Of a stretch of 64,000 nt of DNA, positions 11,227 through 23,975 are shown one piece after another. Position 1 is the stretch's first letter, and each line of letters starts with the position of its first letter. The position numbers and the translations under genes are program-made. Below the pieces are notes generated by a model. That model made no database searches. It was not told where the DNA came from and worked only from the letters and a program-made list of their open reading frames with translations. The stretch is from Cycas panzhihuaensis. Taxonomy: Eukaryota; Cycadophyta. The stretch spans positions 139,011,741 through 139,075,740 of the forward strand of contig CM041465.1 of NCBI GenBank assembly GCA_023213395.1, given 5' to 3'.

Positions 11227-14200
11227 TGTTTCCCAACTACCGAGAATGGGTATGGATCAGTTGACTCAAGTAAGTATAGGTACACTTCTATCCTTTGTCT
11301 TGGTTAATTCTATAAAGGTAAATTGAAGCACCTCTTTATTTTCATTGCATGGTTGACTGATTCATTTACACGACCGTTATACATTCGTTGCCTGATCATG
11401 TTACATGACATCATTTCAGCCTATGGCAACCTAGGGATATTGATCCTAATGGCACTCCATGACATTCCTACATATCTCCACGTTGTTCCAAGCACTGATT
11501 AGCCCTTATGGTCCACTCACAACTCCGTCGCCATACCTTAACCTCTAACACCTTGCTTAGGTGTCGTTGGTGTATTTTTATTCGGTTATCTTCCCTTTTG
11601 GAGCTTTACGTCTTTAGTACCTCACCCGACATAGGCCTCTTTGGCCCCATGACTGTCCCCAGCTACTACACCAGAGTGTTATACCTTCCTAGGCCTAAAG
11701 TACCTCCCTTTTGGGCTCCCAACTTCTCCTTTCTTTTATTTTTGCCTATGTTGTTGCTGCACCGCAGTAAAGATCGCGGTACCGCTTCAAACTTCGCATT
11801 ACCGCAAAGTTTTCCACAGGGCAGTTATCACAACTTATTTTTTAAAAATTTCCATTGTAAATTTCATATTTATTGCAAAATTACCACGTGTCAGGTGCGT
11901 ATTCTAGGCCCCAACCGAACCCTAATCACTCAATTGAGCTAGGGTTGGGTTTAAAACCCAAAAAATGCCTCATTTCCTCTTCTTCCACAGTCTCCCATCT
12001 CCTCTTACATACACATAGGTCATCTCCTACAGAAGCACCCTGTAACACTTGGCATACCAGCACTCTAGCCTGAGATTAGCCTTCTGTAGCCTTAAATCTG
12101 CAGCAGCAGCCCTGAGATAAGGCTGTTTCAAAAAGGAAACTCTCCAAGCTCGCCTCCAAGTGCAAGCATCACACTTTGATTAAGCTTTCTCTTCAGATTT
12201 TATAGCCTCCATAGGGATTCACTTGCAAACCTTGTAGGGCTTCTCTTCTCTCCCATTTTTTCAAGTAAATAAGCTCCTAATCTGCCTATAATAGGTATTC
12301 TTTCCCCCTCATTTCACTTTGTTCCTTGTAAGTTGTTTGAAAGTGGTTGGAATACCCTATAACACCCTTCATTTCTCAGTTTTTTACTGCACTCTTTCCT
12401 TGCCTATTCAACATTACTTCCAGCTCTTCCCTGGTTTCTCTAGGGAGGCAATGAGGAAGAGGTCCTAAAAAGGGTAAGTGAAAGGAGTCAAGGCAGGTTC
12501 CACAACCTAGTAGACCTTCTCCCCTTTTCCTCTTTCTCCTTCGTGCTTCCATTGGGTTGCCAAAGAGCCTTCGGAAGAGAGGTCACCGTTGGTAGCAGCA
12601 TACAGATCCTATTGCTGTGCTCGCTCTAGCTTCGTGAGTCTTACATGGGCAGGAATAATAGCCCCTAATCAGGCCCTGGCTTACCTCTGGGTATGGATTA
12701 GTTTGTGGTTACAAACGTTGCGCATAATAATTTTTTCTACATTAGTTGCATTTACAACTTTATTACATCTTGTCACCGATACACTTGGCCTTCCTTATAC
12801 CATCTTTACTTATTGAACTTGTGCTTGGACAATGTGGAGGTGTGTCATCTTAGAGGGTTAGCCATTCCAAAGCTAACAACCCCCTTTTCCTTTCTCTCTT
12901 TTCCTTGCATAAAAAGAAGTTGAAGATATTTTTTTAATGCAAAAGTTTCTCTTGGTTAGGGTACTTTGCTTGTATTATCTCATACACTTCGTATATACAT
13001 ACATTTTCTGCCCTAGCAACTCCTTGGGAAGGGGAAGCATCCTTTGGTTGTAGGTTCACTCTTTATTGCATATGGAGGAGGAAGAAAGTGCATCGATCTA
13101 GGTATGTCCTTCTCTTTCTCTCCCATACCACCTTGAGTCTTTTGCATAGTCCTTTTTCCCTTTCTTTTTCACTCTTTTCCTTTCAATTTGGGGAAGGTAA
13201 GCAAGCCCCCAACATCACCACATCATGCTGCTTATGTTTGGGGAAGGGAAAGAGGAAGGCAAACGTGACATAAGGGAACGTACTCATCGAACCACACATT
13301 CGTTCTAGGTACGCCGCTACTTTCTTCTCATTACTTCTTTTCTCTTGCTTAAAGTTTGCTTACTTCTTTGCATAATATATAAAGGGAAAAGAGGAGAAGT
13401 AAACTTGCATATACCATTCGCACATATTTGTTTTGCCTACTTATTTAGGAAAGTGCATAAAGTAGAAGCTGTATCCATTTGGATTCTTACTTGTTGCACA
13501 TGCCTCTGCTTAGCTTTGCATCCCTTGTGTGCACATTCACAACCTTTTGGCTAGCCCCTTTATTTTTCTTTCATTCGAAAACAAAAGGAGAGTGGGGTTA
13601 TTATACTAGTGAGTAAATGAGAGTGCATTCATTTTGTGATTTTCTTTCTATTTGAAAAAAGAACACAACATTATATTGATCACTCCACCCCCACACACAA
13701 AGCACAACCTCTCATATGCAAAACGATCAAAACCCTTTTCATTATTGCCTCATATCCCTAAGTCAGCCTTGGGTATAGTGACCTAAAGAAGATCTTCCCT
13801 TTAGGTCACTCCCCTATAGTCTTTTTCATATCTATCTTAGCTAGGGATCCTTAGCATACCCTTTAGGCTGGTTTTGCTCATGGGTTAGTCATCTAACCTC
13901 CTTTCTATGAGTGTGCACTACCCTCATTGCTTGCTTGAGTACACTTCTCTTACGTCTCTTTATCCCATGCAAGGTGTCATCTCCTCGCTTGACTTTAGCT
14001 CCTTCCTTCAGCCATCCAAGGGCGAGAGGGCCTATCCCTTGAGATCACTCGAGGAACTAAGGATATTTCTTAATTCTTGCACCCTCCAAACCAAAGTCGA
14101 GTTATCCAGAAGGGAATTGTGCACCATTCGTGGGTCCCTAACCTACGTTTCGATGTGCAAACGCCCTTTGCGGGTGACCTCTTTCACTTGTTGGATTGAT

Positions 14201-14276
14201 CTTAGTTTCTGAAACTCTTTGTTGATTGATCTAATCTTAATCAAGTATGGTTACTTCCCTCATAGGTGTGATTCTA
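11227..14276 (+). repeat. gypsy-A 5' LTR (3.05 kb)
   Basis: It starts TGTTTCCCAACTACCG, the same start as the gypsy LTRs at 41309, 55563 and 62147, each in a different context. It ends TCTA one base before the primer site. From 11562 on it aligns with the 3' LTR at about 25470-28168. Candidate signals: a TTTAAAA box at about 11950, a second A/T-rich TATATAC block near 12992, a conserved AGAGGGTTAGCCATTCC block near 12855 and a GGGGAAGGTAAGCAAGCCCC block near 13190 that also reads as a splice donor. Open frames within it are short and I treat them as chance. Confidence 0.9.
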
Positions 14277-14277
14277 C

Positions 14278-14296
14278 TAGCAACCATACTAGGGAC
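14278..14296 (+). other. gypsy-A primer-binding site (mutated)
   Basis: TAGCAACCATACTAGGGAC sits one base after the 5' LTR. The gypsy-C counterpart is TGGCGACCATACTGGGGAC, which differs by three G-to-A changes. The TGGCGAC...CTGGGGA form resembles primer sites of Tat/Ogre-type elements. Confidence 0.8.
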
Positions 14297-14531
14297 CCAC
14301 CATTAAGGGATCAATCCTTTCTCCTTTCCTATCAATACTACTACTTCTTGGTAGCTCTCTTTGGTTTTGTTGGGTAACCCCCAACACACACACCACTTTA
14401 TCTCACCTACTTTCTTCCAACCCATAGGCAAAACTTGTATGTGATAATTATCACGTTGTTTACAAGGTCTACTTCCATTTTTGGAAGACTCTTCATACCA
14501 CTCTCTCCCTTCGTTGGATCTTGATTCGAGT

Positions 14532-16679
14532 ATGGAGGGATTTCCTTCGGACTAGGCATATCACGCCTTTGTGCTTGAATCCCATGAGCCTTTTACTTCT
14601 TTTCAAGGGTTTACCCAAGAGGTTGAAGACCCTATCTTCTATCTGCGTGATCAACAACACCCACAAGCACACCATCTCTTTACTCATGAAGTAGAGGTTT
14701 CATCCCCTCTAGAGTTCCATCACCATGGTGGTGACTCTTGTGAGGATCACCCCACGGGGTCCGCTCCATATGAGGTTCCATCTACCTCTTATGATCAAGC
14801 AGATACCCCTCCTACCGATGTGGTAGAAGCCCTTAGCCAATGCTTCCAAGTTGCCCGTCTCCAACCACATCCTAAGTGGTTCAAAAACATCTTATGAAGA
14901 GTTGCGCTTCCTTCTTCTATATCCCCCTTACCTCGCTCATCTCGTTCGACTTCCCTACCTATGATGAGCCTACCTTTCACCTCATCTTCTTCTCCCCATG
15001 GTCTATATTCCTTAGGGACCACCCAAGGCATGTCCTTTTCCCAACTTAGGTTGAGCATGCCCCTGTCTAGTCAAATGACTCCTCCTCCTCTGAAAATAGT
15101 CTATTTACCACCTATTAGATCTAAGGGACTCACATATGCCCCTACTTCTAACCATGTGGGATCCACCCCTGCACACTCTCAAGTTTAACCTAGGGATCCT
15201 TCCCTTTATGTACCTCCAGGTTACATCTCTCAACCGTGGGGGCACAGCAAGGGAAACTCCCTTCCAGCTTTTGGGGTGGATCCTTTGCACCTGTATGGGG
15301 TTGCGCCACCTACAGGCGGCCTATCTGGGAAAAACCCGGTCCCTCACCCCTCTTTTCCATCTTCCTATGTCACACCTTATGTTGTGCCTTTGTAAGGAGG
15401 GCATGCCCCCTCCCAAGGCACTTTCTCTTAAGCTCCTTTCTAGCAAGGAGCATTTTCTCAAGGAGGATTTAGACAACCTTGTCCACCTCCTCTTGTATTT
15501 TCTATTGATCCTATGGTCCAGTCAAGGGCACTCCCCTTTATGTATTATAGATCGACACCCTTATCCATCAAGGCACTAAGAACCAACTTACCACCTCACC
15601 CTCCCCAGGTTCCCAAATTCGATAGGACCTCATCACAAGACCCAATGGAGCATGTTCATAGCTTTTCTATGGCATGTATTGATTACTGGGCCTATGACCA
15701 CATACTCATGAAACTCTTCCCACGATCCCTTCAAGGTGATGCCCTTAAGTGGTTCTATTGCCTACCAACACATTCCATCTTTTCATTCTAATAGCTCATG
15801 GATGAATTCATCAACTATTTTGACGTAGCCTATTCATTCAAGAGTGGGATGAAGGCTCTCTTGTATCTTAAACAAACTCATGATAAAATGAATCATGAGT
15901 TTGTGAGATGCTTCCATGACCTTCTTCACTCTACAAAGGCAGCTTTGCTTGAGAAGTTGAAGAGGGACCTTTTGTCAATGCTCTATGTCCCGAAGTCCAT
16001 GTCGAAGTCCTTAAAATGGGGGTGATGACGTGTGATTCTGCCATAACCAAGTGCTTGGTGCTTGAGACAATTGAGATCTACGCCAGACTTAAGAAGCCTC
16101 TGAAGCCCTCACAACGACGTGAGGCACCTCCACTACCCCGAGAGACTAAAATCCAACAGCCTGCCAGGTCTTCTTCCCATCCGACCAAGAAAACTTTAGA
16201 TCCTCTCACTTCTGCCATACGTTCATTTGAACGTACCATGAAGGAGCACGAACTCCAAGTCCCTTCATCCCCTACCTCATATAAACTAGTTTACTACTAT
16301 TCTCAAGCCACTCCCCCAAAGGGTTGTAACACCCAATCTTCTCAAGAAAGGAAGCTCGATTTCTCTCTTGAGAAGAAATGGTGTTCTGTCCATGGAGAAT
16401 GTTTCCATGAAGATATGCAATGCTGGGTCCAACACCCTAGAGCTACCCCGTAATGTGATTCTTCTCCCAAACGGGTGTCTAGGCCTAACTTAGACCAGCC
16501 CGTCTATAGAGATCCCTTCCCCAAACATGGGGACTGTGATTGCAATGTGCAATAAAAGGGAAACTAGAATAGGGGGAGATCCCCAAACCCTCTCCCTTTG
16601 CAAGCCAAAGGGAAGGGTACAAGGAATTTGTCCTCCTCTTCCGACTCTCCTGACCATCGCACTCTCTCACCTTCTCGAT
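14532..16679 (+). pseudogene. gag: gypsy-A gag
   Basis: Structural protein of the particle. The ATG at 14532 (MEGFPSD) is matched by gypsy-C at 44315 (MEGYPFD), which supports this start; both have TAG as codon 8 (14553-14555). A Pro/Ser-rich N-terminal half is followed by a Retrotrans_gag-type domain at about 15570-16020 (VPKFDRTSSQDPMEHVHSFSMA, GDALKWFYCLPTHSIFSF, ECFHDLLHS-like block). The frame shifts near 16016. A knuckle at about 16379-16425, WCSVHGECFHEDMQC, fits the CX2HX4HX4C type found in Tat-like elements. A basic Ser-rich tail leads to the protease. Not translatable as it stands. Confidence 0.85.
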
Positions 16680-18120
16680 CTTGGAGCAAGGGAAAGAAGG
16701 TAATCCAAATGATCGAGACCACACCATTATACGCCATATCTCGGTCTCAAGCAGTTAAAGAGGTAAACAACGCCTCTTCTTCTATACCTCACCTTGATCC
16801 TCTTCCGGAAGTCCCCGTGTCTCCCAAGACTATTCCCATGTGCCTTGGTCATTACGACTTTTGAAGGGCCCTTCTCCAACCTACTACAAAGGGAAGGCCT
16901 TTCTCCATTGTTGATGAGCTTCATACTATGGCCACAAGGATGTCCATAATGGATGTCTTGATGAGCTACCCTGGACAATGTACACTCTTTTTGGAAGCCT
17001 TGGGATTGGGTGACGCATCTATTCATGACTTGGGTATCACCCCAAGTCATGGCCCTGTCATCTTCTTCGACCCCAAGGATCTTCCTTTAGCCAGTGAAAG
17101 GGAATGCCAATGGCACTATCCTTTCACCATAACTACTGACACTCCTGACTGCACTCTTCGAAGAACCATTGTAGACAGTGGTTCTTCCATTAATACCATG
17201 CCCTTGTGCGTCATGCAAGAGCTTAGCATATTAGCCCTAGAGACGGTTCCATGGTGGTGTCAAGGCTGCGATGGTAGTGAAAAGACACCCTTGGGATCAG
17301 TCTCTATCCCCCTTACCCTTGAGGACAAGATTGTCCTTACAGACATCGTTGTTCTCGACATCGACGTCGACTACAACCTTTTGTTGGGACACCCATGGTT
17401 TGACCAAATGAGAGCCGTGTGCTCATCTCGTTGGGGACAACTTAAGTTCATCCATAAGGGGTGAATGAAAGTTGTCTCTCAGGAGCCTCCTCCCACCAAA
17501 CAATCTTGCCAACCTTGCTAAGCGGTTTACAATAAGGCCAAGGACGACAAGGACCCTTCCACCTGAGCTTCTGTTTATTCCATTGACATTCCTGATTCAT
17601 CCCATTTAGAAGAAGGTCACTCATCTTCTTCCTCCAACCTTATACGTTTTGCCCCCATTAGTGTAGGAAGCTATGGGTATCTCGTCGTGCTTAGCAACAA
17701 TGAGTCTGACGGTGAGGATGAGGACCTTCCTCATCTCATATCCCTCCTAGGCATGAGTAGGGGGCACACTCTTCATTTCAGGTCCCACCCTAAATCCTCT
17801 CCCATTTAGAAAACTAGCTTTCCTCTTGGATTACATGTTATCGCTCTTGCTAATCATGCAATTCCCTATATCACTTCATCCGCCGCTTCTACCCCTCGCT
17901 CCTCATCCTCTCGAGGCATAGTCATCTATGGGGTGGACTACTTCGAGCATGACGAGGCCTTGCTTGAGCATCTAGTAGGATCCATACCCAATCTTCCTCC
18001 TGGTCACCATAGGCTTGGTCACCAGAAGGTTTTAGCTATTGGGTTATCTCTCGCTGACCCAAACCCATCTCTTATTCTGTCCCTTCCTGTTGACTAAGTC
18101 CCCCTTCACTTCAAGGAAGG
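16680..18120 (+). pseudogene. gypsy-A aspartic protease and spacer to RT
   Basis: Retropepsin-like domain. The active-site loop TIVDSGSSINTMPLCVMQEL lies at about 17165-17225 with D-S-G intact, followed by the flap and second-half blocks PLGSVSIPLTLEDKIVLTDIVVLDIDVDYNLLLGHPWF. 16928-17464 is open for 178 codons. After a TGA at 17462 the same frame continues as an acidic/Ser-rich spacer (NESDGEDEDLPHL, GHHRLGHQKVLAIG) leading into RT. The spacer is also present in gypsy-C. Confidence 0.85.
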
Positions 18121-19290
18121 GAATGCCATGTGCATGGGGGCAACCAAGGACATAGTCCTTACCCCAGGTAAGGTCATAAAGGTGGGAGCAGAATGCTGTC
18201 CTAATGAAATGAAGGAATACACCCTTCTATTCTAGGACTTATGGGATGTCTTCACATGGGATTATGCTGATATGAAGGGAATAGACCCTTCTATCGTTAC
18301 CCACAACCTCACTACCATTTCACGTGCTTGCCTCGTGCATAAAAAATAACGCCCTCTTCATCCTAAGCTTTCAGTTACCATCAAGATGAAAGTTGAAAAA
18401 CTCCTAAATGCAGGGTTAATCACTTTTATCGATTACCCCAAGTGGATGTCCAATAATGTCCTTGTCGCCAAAAAGATGGCCTTCACTACCCGAAGACCAC
18501 CATAAGATGGCCTTCACTACCCCTTGGGACACCTTCGCCTATAAGACGATGTCTTTCGGGCTAAAGAATATAGACACCACCTATTAAAGGGTGATACAAT
18601 TCATCTTTCGTGACCTTATCAACAAAACCTTAGATATTTTCATGGATGACATGATGGGTCTCTCACGTATTAGGGCCCACCATCCTTCTGATTTGCGAGT
18701 CATCTTCACATAATGTCGCAAATACCATGTAAGCCTCAACCCTCTTAAATATGTGTTTATTGTAATAGTTGGCAAACTCCTTGGTTTCCTCATTTCAAAA
18801 TAAGGAATCTAAATCGACCCTGACAAAGTCAAGGCCGTCCTTAACATGCCACTTATTAAAACCGAATGACAGATTAAATCATTCTTGTGTAGGCTTGGGT
18901 TTCTTAGGCATTTCCTGGTGAATTTTGCCATAAATGCTAAACCCCTTACTAATTTGTTAAAGAAAGGGACCCTGTTTGTTTGGTCTTCAAAGGCCCGACA
19001 AGCTTTTGAAGAGCTCAAGGAAGCCCTCACTTTTGCTCTGATGCTGGCGCCCCCTCTCTTTAACAGACCATTCATTCTCTACACTTCGGCTACCGATGAG
19101 TCCTTGGGCGCTATGTTAGCCTCCATCTATTTTATCAATCGCACTCTCGTGGCTATTGAATTTAATTACTCACCTGCAGAGAAGGAGTGCCTCTCCTTGG
19201 TGCACACTACCAAGAAGTTTAGGCACTACTTGCTCAGGAACACTACTCAGGTAGGATTGGCAAGTGGGCTTATAAATCGTTAATAGAAAG
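18121..19290 (+). pseudogene. gypsy-A reverse transcriptase and RNase H, with internal deletions
   Basis: The RT start is seen as NAMCMGATKDIVLTPGKVIKVG and DYADMKGIDPSIVTHNL. After NVLVAKK (about 18475) the fingers/palm block that in gypsy-C holds ICVDFRDIN and MDSFSGYNQI (catalytic motif A) is gone. The join carries a duplicated ATGGCCTTCACTACCC (18475 and 18505). Downstream, IFMDDMMGLS (FMDD box) and SLNPLKYVF remain. RNase H is readable as FILYTSATDESLGAMLA and EKECLSLVHTTKKFRHYLL but loses its middle and end relative to gypsy-C. TAA codons at 18801 and 18810 are shared with gypsy-C. Confidence 0.85.
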
Positions 19291-20679
19291 TCAAGGAAAG
19301 GGATGGTAGTGGCCAAGCAACTCGCCAACACCCCTATCCCGAATACTTCTGATACTCCTGTCGATGATTCTTTGCCTGATGAGACCATTTTGGCCATTCA
19401 ATATTCTCCTACTCATGCGCTCGCTGATAATGAGTGGTATGGAGATATTGTACGATACCTTACCAAGCAACAATATCATCCAGAAGCTAGAAACAAGGTT
19501 AGGTCACATATTTGGGCTACTGCTAGGTAATACTTCCTTGTGGATGAGGTTTTGTACAAGAGATCTTTTAATGGGATCCTTCTTCACTGCGTCAACCTCG
19601 ACGAAGTAGACCAAATACTCCGTGAATATCACAACGACACTTGCGGAGGCCATTTTAGAGGCCAATCCATGGCCTAAAGGATCCTTCGCATGGGGTATTA
19701 TTGTTTGTCCCTCTTTAAGGACACCCACACCTATGCCCCAAGATGTTAGAGGTGCCAAGAGCATGCCAATATCACCCACTTGCCTTTCAGGGCCCTTCAT
19801 CCTATCATATCTCCATGGCCCTTCTCCCAATAGGGGTTGGACCTTATTGGAGCCATATCTCCACCTTCTTCGTCGTAGCACAAGTTTATTTTGACCACGA
19901 CAGAGTACTTTACTAAATGGGCCGAAGCGGTCCCTTTATCTTTTACTTCTGGTAAGATGATAGACACCTTCATCTACCAATATATCATTTGTCATTTTAG
20001 AATCCTCGACGTCTTGATCATGGACAACAGAACTCCTTTTTGTAATAAGGAGATGGACGAGCTCTGAGAGAAATTTAAAATTTCTCACAAAACCTCCTCT
20101 CCCTATTACCCTCAGGCCAACAACCAAGTTAAGTCATTTAACAAAACCCTTATAAACATCTTAAAGAAAACCGTCACCCAATCTAAAAAAGATTGGCACC
20201 TCCAACTCCCTTCTGTCTTATGGGCATATCGTACATCTATCTGCACAGCTATGGGAATGACCCCTTTCTCCATAGTGTATGGAATAGAGGTGGTCCTCCC
20301 ATTAGAAATGGAGATTCCCTCTTTACGAGTCTCCCTTTTGGGTCTTGTCGATGAGGAATCTCTTTGTCAGGCTCGTCTCCTAGACCTTGAGGCCTTAGAT
20401 GAGAGACGCTTGATTGCTTAACAAGCAAATTTCGCTTCTAAAGCCAGGGCACGGAGGACATATGACAAGCACCTTTGCCCCTGCCCTTTGCATCCTGGGT
20501 ACTATGTCCTCAAACTAGAATATCTCCATGAGCATTTATCAAAGTTTGGGCCTAAATGGATTCGCCCCTTTGTCATTCTCGAGAGCCTCGATAATAGCGC
20601 CTACAAGATTGCAACCTTAGAGGGTCTTGAATTTGACAAAGCTATCAATGGAAAGTTCCTAAAGAAATTCTATGTGTGA
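19291..20679 (+). pseudogene. gypsy-A integrase with Lys in place of catalytic Glu
   Basis: The zinc-binding domain is seen as EYHNDTCGGHF and CRC-type cysteines (RC-stop-RCQEHANITHLP). The core shows the GLDLIGA-like first Asp, MDNRTPFCNKEMDEL (second Asp) and SPYYPQANNQVKSFNKTL. The codon 20131-20133 is AAG (Lys), exactly 36 residues after the second Asp, where D,D-35-E enzymes have Glu. The C-terminal block VLKLEYLHEHLSKFGPKWIRPFVI...LEGLEFDKAINGKFLKKFYV ends at the TGA at 20677. Several frameshifts and stops lie upstream. Confidence 0.88.
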
Positions 20680-21510
20680 CCATTTCTATCCCTGTATAGA
20701 TTAGGCACACCTCTCTCTCTCTCTCCTTTCGCTCTGAAATGAGCCTAAACTACCACCCTAGGTGCATCTCCATTCCCCTTAATCACATGTGGAATGGCAG
20801 TTTAGGGTGGCCCTCTCACTCCTTTTGGGTTCCTCTCGTGGAACCTCTTGTCCCCCTTTCCCTGGGGGCCCTATCATCCTAATTGGGTGTGTTGTCCCTA
20901 TCACTCCTAAGCTTGGAAACACTCCCCAACTAGGATGGCATGCTTGAGTATCATTACTCCCTTTCTCGCTAGCGCTTGCTTTGGATATTCCGCTATGCTC
21001 CTATGATGGACGTGTATGGCTCCCCATCTCCTAGCCCCACATGTGTCTATCGCCTACACTCATGGAGACCATGTATGCACGCTAAGAGTATGACCCTACA
21101 TGAAAGGAAGTGTGTGCACAACTCAAACAATCCTATAACACAAATCATATAGCAAGTAATAAAAACCACCATGATCTATAGCTCTTCATGCACCTGTGCA
21201 CTCATACACATGTATACACAACAATATATACAAAAGCAAATGTAACATAATACATCAAAATATATCATCACACACCATCATATATCAAAAGGGGTGCCAT
21301 TGGCCCCGTCCATATATATAAAAAGTCATAATGTGTCATATCATATAAAAGGTATGGTACATCATCTTTGGGAAGCTGGAATCCTTGTAGGGAAGAGTAT
21401 AATTATGTGGTGACATATGGTGACTCCCTGGAGGTCTAGTGCTTTCCCAATCAAAACTAAATGCACTTTACCCTTTGGCACTCCTCTGCTCATGGTGCAT
21501 CATCTCCTGG
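20680..21510. other. Untranslated spacer between gypsy-A integrase and the antisense PMD gene
   Basis: No coding region seen. It carries AATGAGCCTAAACTACC at 20738-20754, an imperfect direct repeat of 25231-25248 on the far side of the module. The A/T-rich stretch at 21120-21360 with many CATATATA-type words would be the 3' flank of the antisense gene. Confidence 0.6.
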
Positions 21511-23975
21511 TTAATGCGATCCCTCCCCAGGGGACCACATACTTCCTAAACTCCTCCTGCGCCTCTGGGAGCTCCCCGCCTCGCTTCCATCATCCTGAGG
21601 CCTCCTTAGGGTTGCCGCCATCATGTGAGTATGAGTCTAGCTCCATGACGACCTCGACACCATCTGATCTGCCAGTTGATCGTATCATGTCTGGATACGA
21701 TCCCTCTCGCCCTCTACTCCATGGAGCCTCTCCTCCATCCCTTGGAGTCACTCCTTTAGCATGGTCACTTTGATGCAACTCTCCACATCCCCTCCTGCTC
21801 CTCCCTGAGCCTCCAGCAGCTAGACCCAACCTCGTAGGGCATCTCTCTTTGCTCTAGTCCCATCTAGCTCTCCATAGAGCTATCCCACTCTCGCCTGATG
21901 CTCCTGGGACTCTGCTATCTACACATGTCTAGCCCTGACCAGTGAAGCGAATGCTACTACATGACTCCCTGCCGATCATGGCTGCTCTCCTACCTGGATG
22001 GGAGGCTGTCCCTCTGCATAGGCCTGGGGGAATATCTCCCGAACTACTGCCTCAACCAACCTCCCTATTTCTGCTGCTCCTGCAAAGTCAAACACACCAC
22101 ATATCAGTACATATGTCCATATGTATACCAAAGTCTCATAAACCAAATCAAAATAAACTATCCAAATGCTTGATAGTCAAAAGATGGGAGGAAAGGGTAG
22201 TGTCTCACCTCGTGGGATAACTGGCTCCTCCACTCTAGTGACTATCACCTCCTCGAGGGCACCCTTGGCTCCTAGTACCTCCTCCTCCTCGGGTACCACC
22301 TTTCCAACTGCCTAGCTTACCGAGGCATCTCCTCTTGGCTTTGCTAGGACACCTCCACCCTCCTCAGTTATTGCTGCTACCACTACTTGAGGTCTCCCTA
22401 ATATCCTCAGCCTCTTGACTGGTGTGCGCGGTGGCCTGCCTCTTCCTGCAGCTCTTAAAAGACCTGCCTCTCCTCTTGTGGCTTCCGAGGGCCCTGCCTC
22501 TCCTCCTGTGGTCCCTGATGGACCTACCTCACCACTTGCTACTCCTTATGGGTCTACCCCATCATCACGATCGTCATCATCAACTCTCCCAGGACCACCT
22601 CTTGCTCTACCTACCTCGTCATCACTGTCCTACCTTACCCCCCTATATGGGTCTGCCGTATAATTTACCATGGTGTGGAGGTCCAATGATGTCGCCTCTA
22701 TCGAGTGTCAGACATGCGCCTGATCCTTGGTCCTTTAGAACTGAGTCTGCCACCAGTGGACCATGGGAGCCCATGCTGAGATCGGGTGTGGCCCTCTCGC
22801 TAGTGCCACCACTCCGAAGTGATAAAAGAACCATCACTGTAGTAATGTGTTGTAAGTGAAACCTCCTCTCCTTGTCACCCTGATGGCATCTAGCTGGGTG
22901 ATCAGGTTTGCCACTATTAGGATGGCCCAATCCATCCTATCCTTAGCCTCACATCTCCTCACTATCTCCATCCAGCCACTGGGGATATCTCTATAGTTTT
23001 ATTTCTAAGAAATCTAGAACAGAATGCCCCATGTAATCAACTTCCTCACCTAAGGAATCTGTGACATAACCATGCTATGTACAGGTATCCCATGCCTCTC
23101 CCATCTGTTCTGGCTCATGAAGAACATGGCCGCCTCCTAATGTGCAACATCGTTACTAGGCAATGCTCCTAGTGATGCTAGTGCTCCTCTTGTCGGTACT
23201 CTTAGGATCCTTCAGATGTCTCCTAGTGTGATAGTAATGTTCCCTACTTAGAGGAGGTGAAATACATGCCACTTGCGATCCCAGTGCGAGACAATGTCGA
23301 CTAGCAGACGTTGATCTGAAGCATACTATGGTGTCCAGATGACCTTCAACAAATCGCACCTCCTAAGTATCTGTTAGTCTCCTCCAGTCACCATCTCTAT
23401 AAAGCTCATCATCATAACTCTAATGTTTTCGCAGTTGTTCACTGCAATAACCGCCTGTCAAACACCCAAAAACTAGTTAGGATACCTCTGTGTCTGCCTG
23501 CCCACCCTTAGGATTACCTCTCACCCCTCCTGGATGAGTTTGGCACCCCTTTCGGCTAATTCTTTATTTTTTTTAGTTTGTAGGCTTTTGCCCTGTGCTA
23601 AACTCTATGGTAACATAGAGTTTAGCAAGGGGCCCCGCTGAGTTTTCAATACAATTTCAACGGTCCTATGGTAAATTTTGCAACACCATGATCTTTGCAG
23701 TAGGGCCAGTCTTACCCCTTTTAAAGTGGGGGAAACCCTCCAAAAAACCATTTTTTTTGTTCTAGCGGGCCTAGGCTAGGCCCACTAGGACTAGGGCTAC
23801 TTAATGCCCTGGTCCTCCCTCCTTCTGGACCCAATTCAGGCTCTAGGAGATCCCAATTTGCCCTTAAGAGGCTAAAAATCACTCTAAACAATACTAAATA
23901 TAGATGCACTTCAATTGACAAAATGGAAAGGGTAAGGGGCGATCCACTCACTGGATCTAGCCTAGCCACCGCCAT
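21511..23975 (-). pseudogene. gypsy-A antisense plant mobile domain (PMD) gene, three exons
   Basis: An extra gene on the strand opposite to gag-pol. Exon 1 is 23975-23952 (MAVARLDP), then intron 23951-23454 (GT-AG, branch-like CTAAC 22 nt before the acceptor). Exon 2 is about 23453-22209 and intron 2 is 22208-22080 (GTGAGA...TTTGCAG). Exon 3 is 22079-21511. Exon 2 shows PMD signatures (LLVDIVSHWDRKWHVFHLL, VGNITITLGDI, RDIPSGWMEIVRRCEA), then a Gly/Glu/Pro/Ser repeat linker. Exon 3 starts RLVEAVVREIFPQAYAEGQ and is charged and coiled-coil-like. Stops and at least one frameshift break it. PMD function in plants is poorly known (MAIN/MAIL relatives act in genome maintenance). The same model fits gypsy-C, which is the main support. 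Confidence 0.8.

Noticed and set aside
13345-13554. Frame inside the gypsy-A LTR also open at 27127-27447
   Set aside because: Both copies lie in the two LTRs of one element, so similarity is by descent. No known domain, and the frame is not kept in the gypsy-C LTR.
21120-21420. CATATATA-rich stretch as a matrix-attachment or origin element
   Set aside because: It is only A/T-rich 3' flank shared in position with gypsy-C 51290-51500; nothing in the sequence supports a specific role.
23721-23928. Continuation of the 84-codon minus frame past the PMD exon 1 in gypsy-A
   Set aside because: Conservation with gypsy-C stops at the GTGAGT donor; the rest is intron sequence open by chance.
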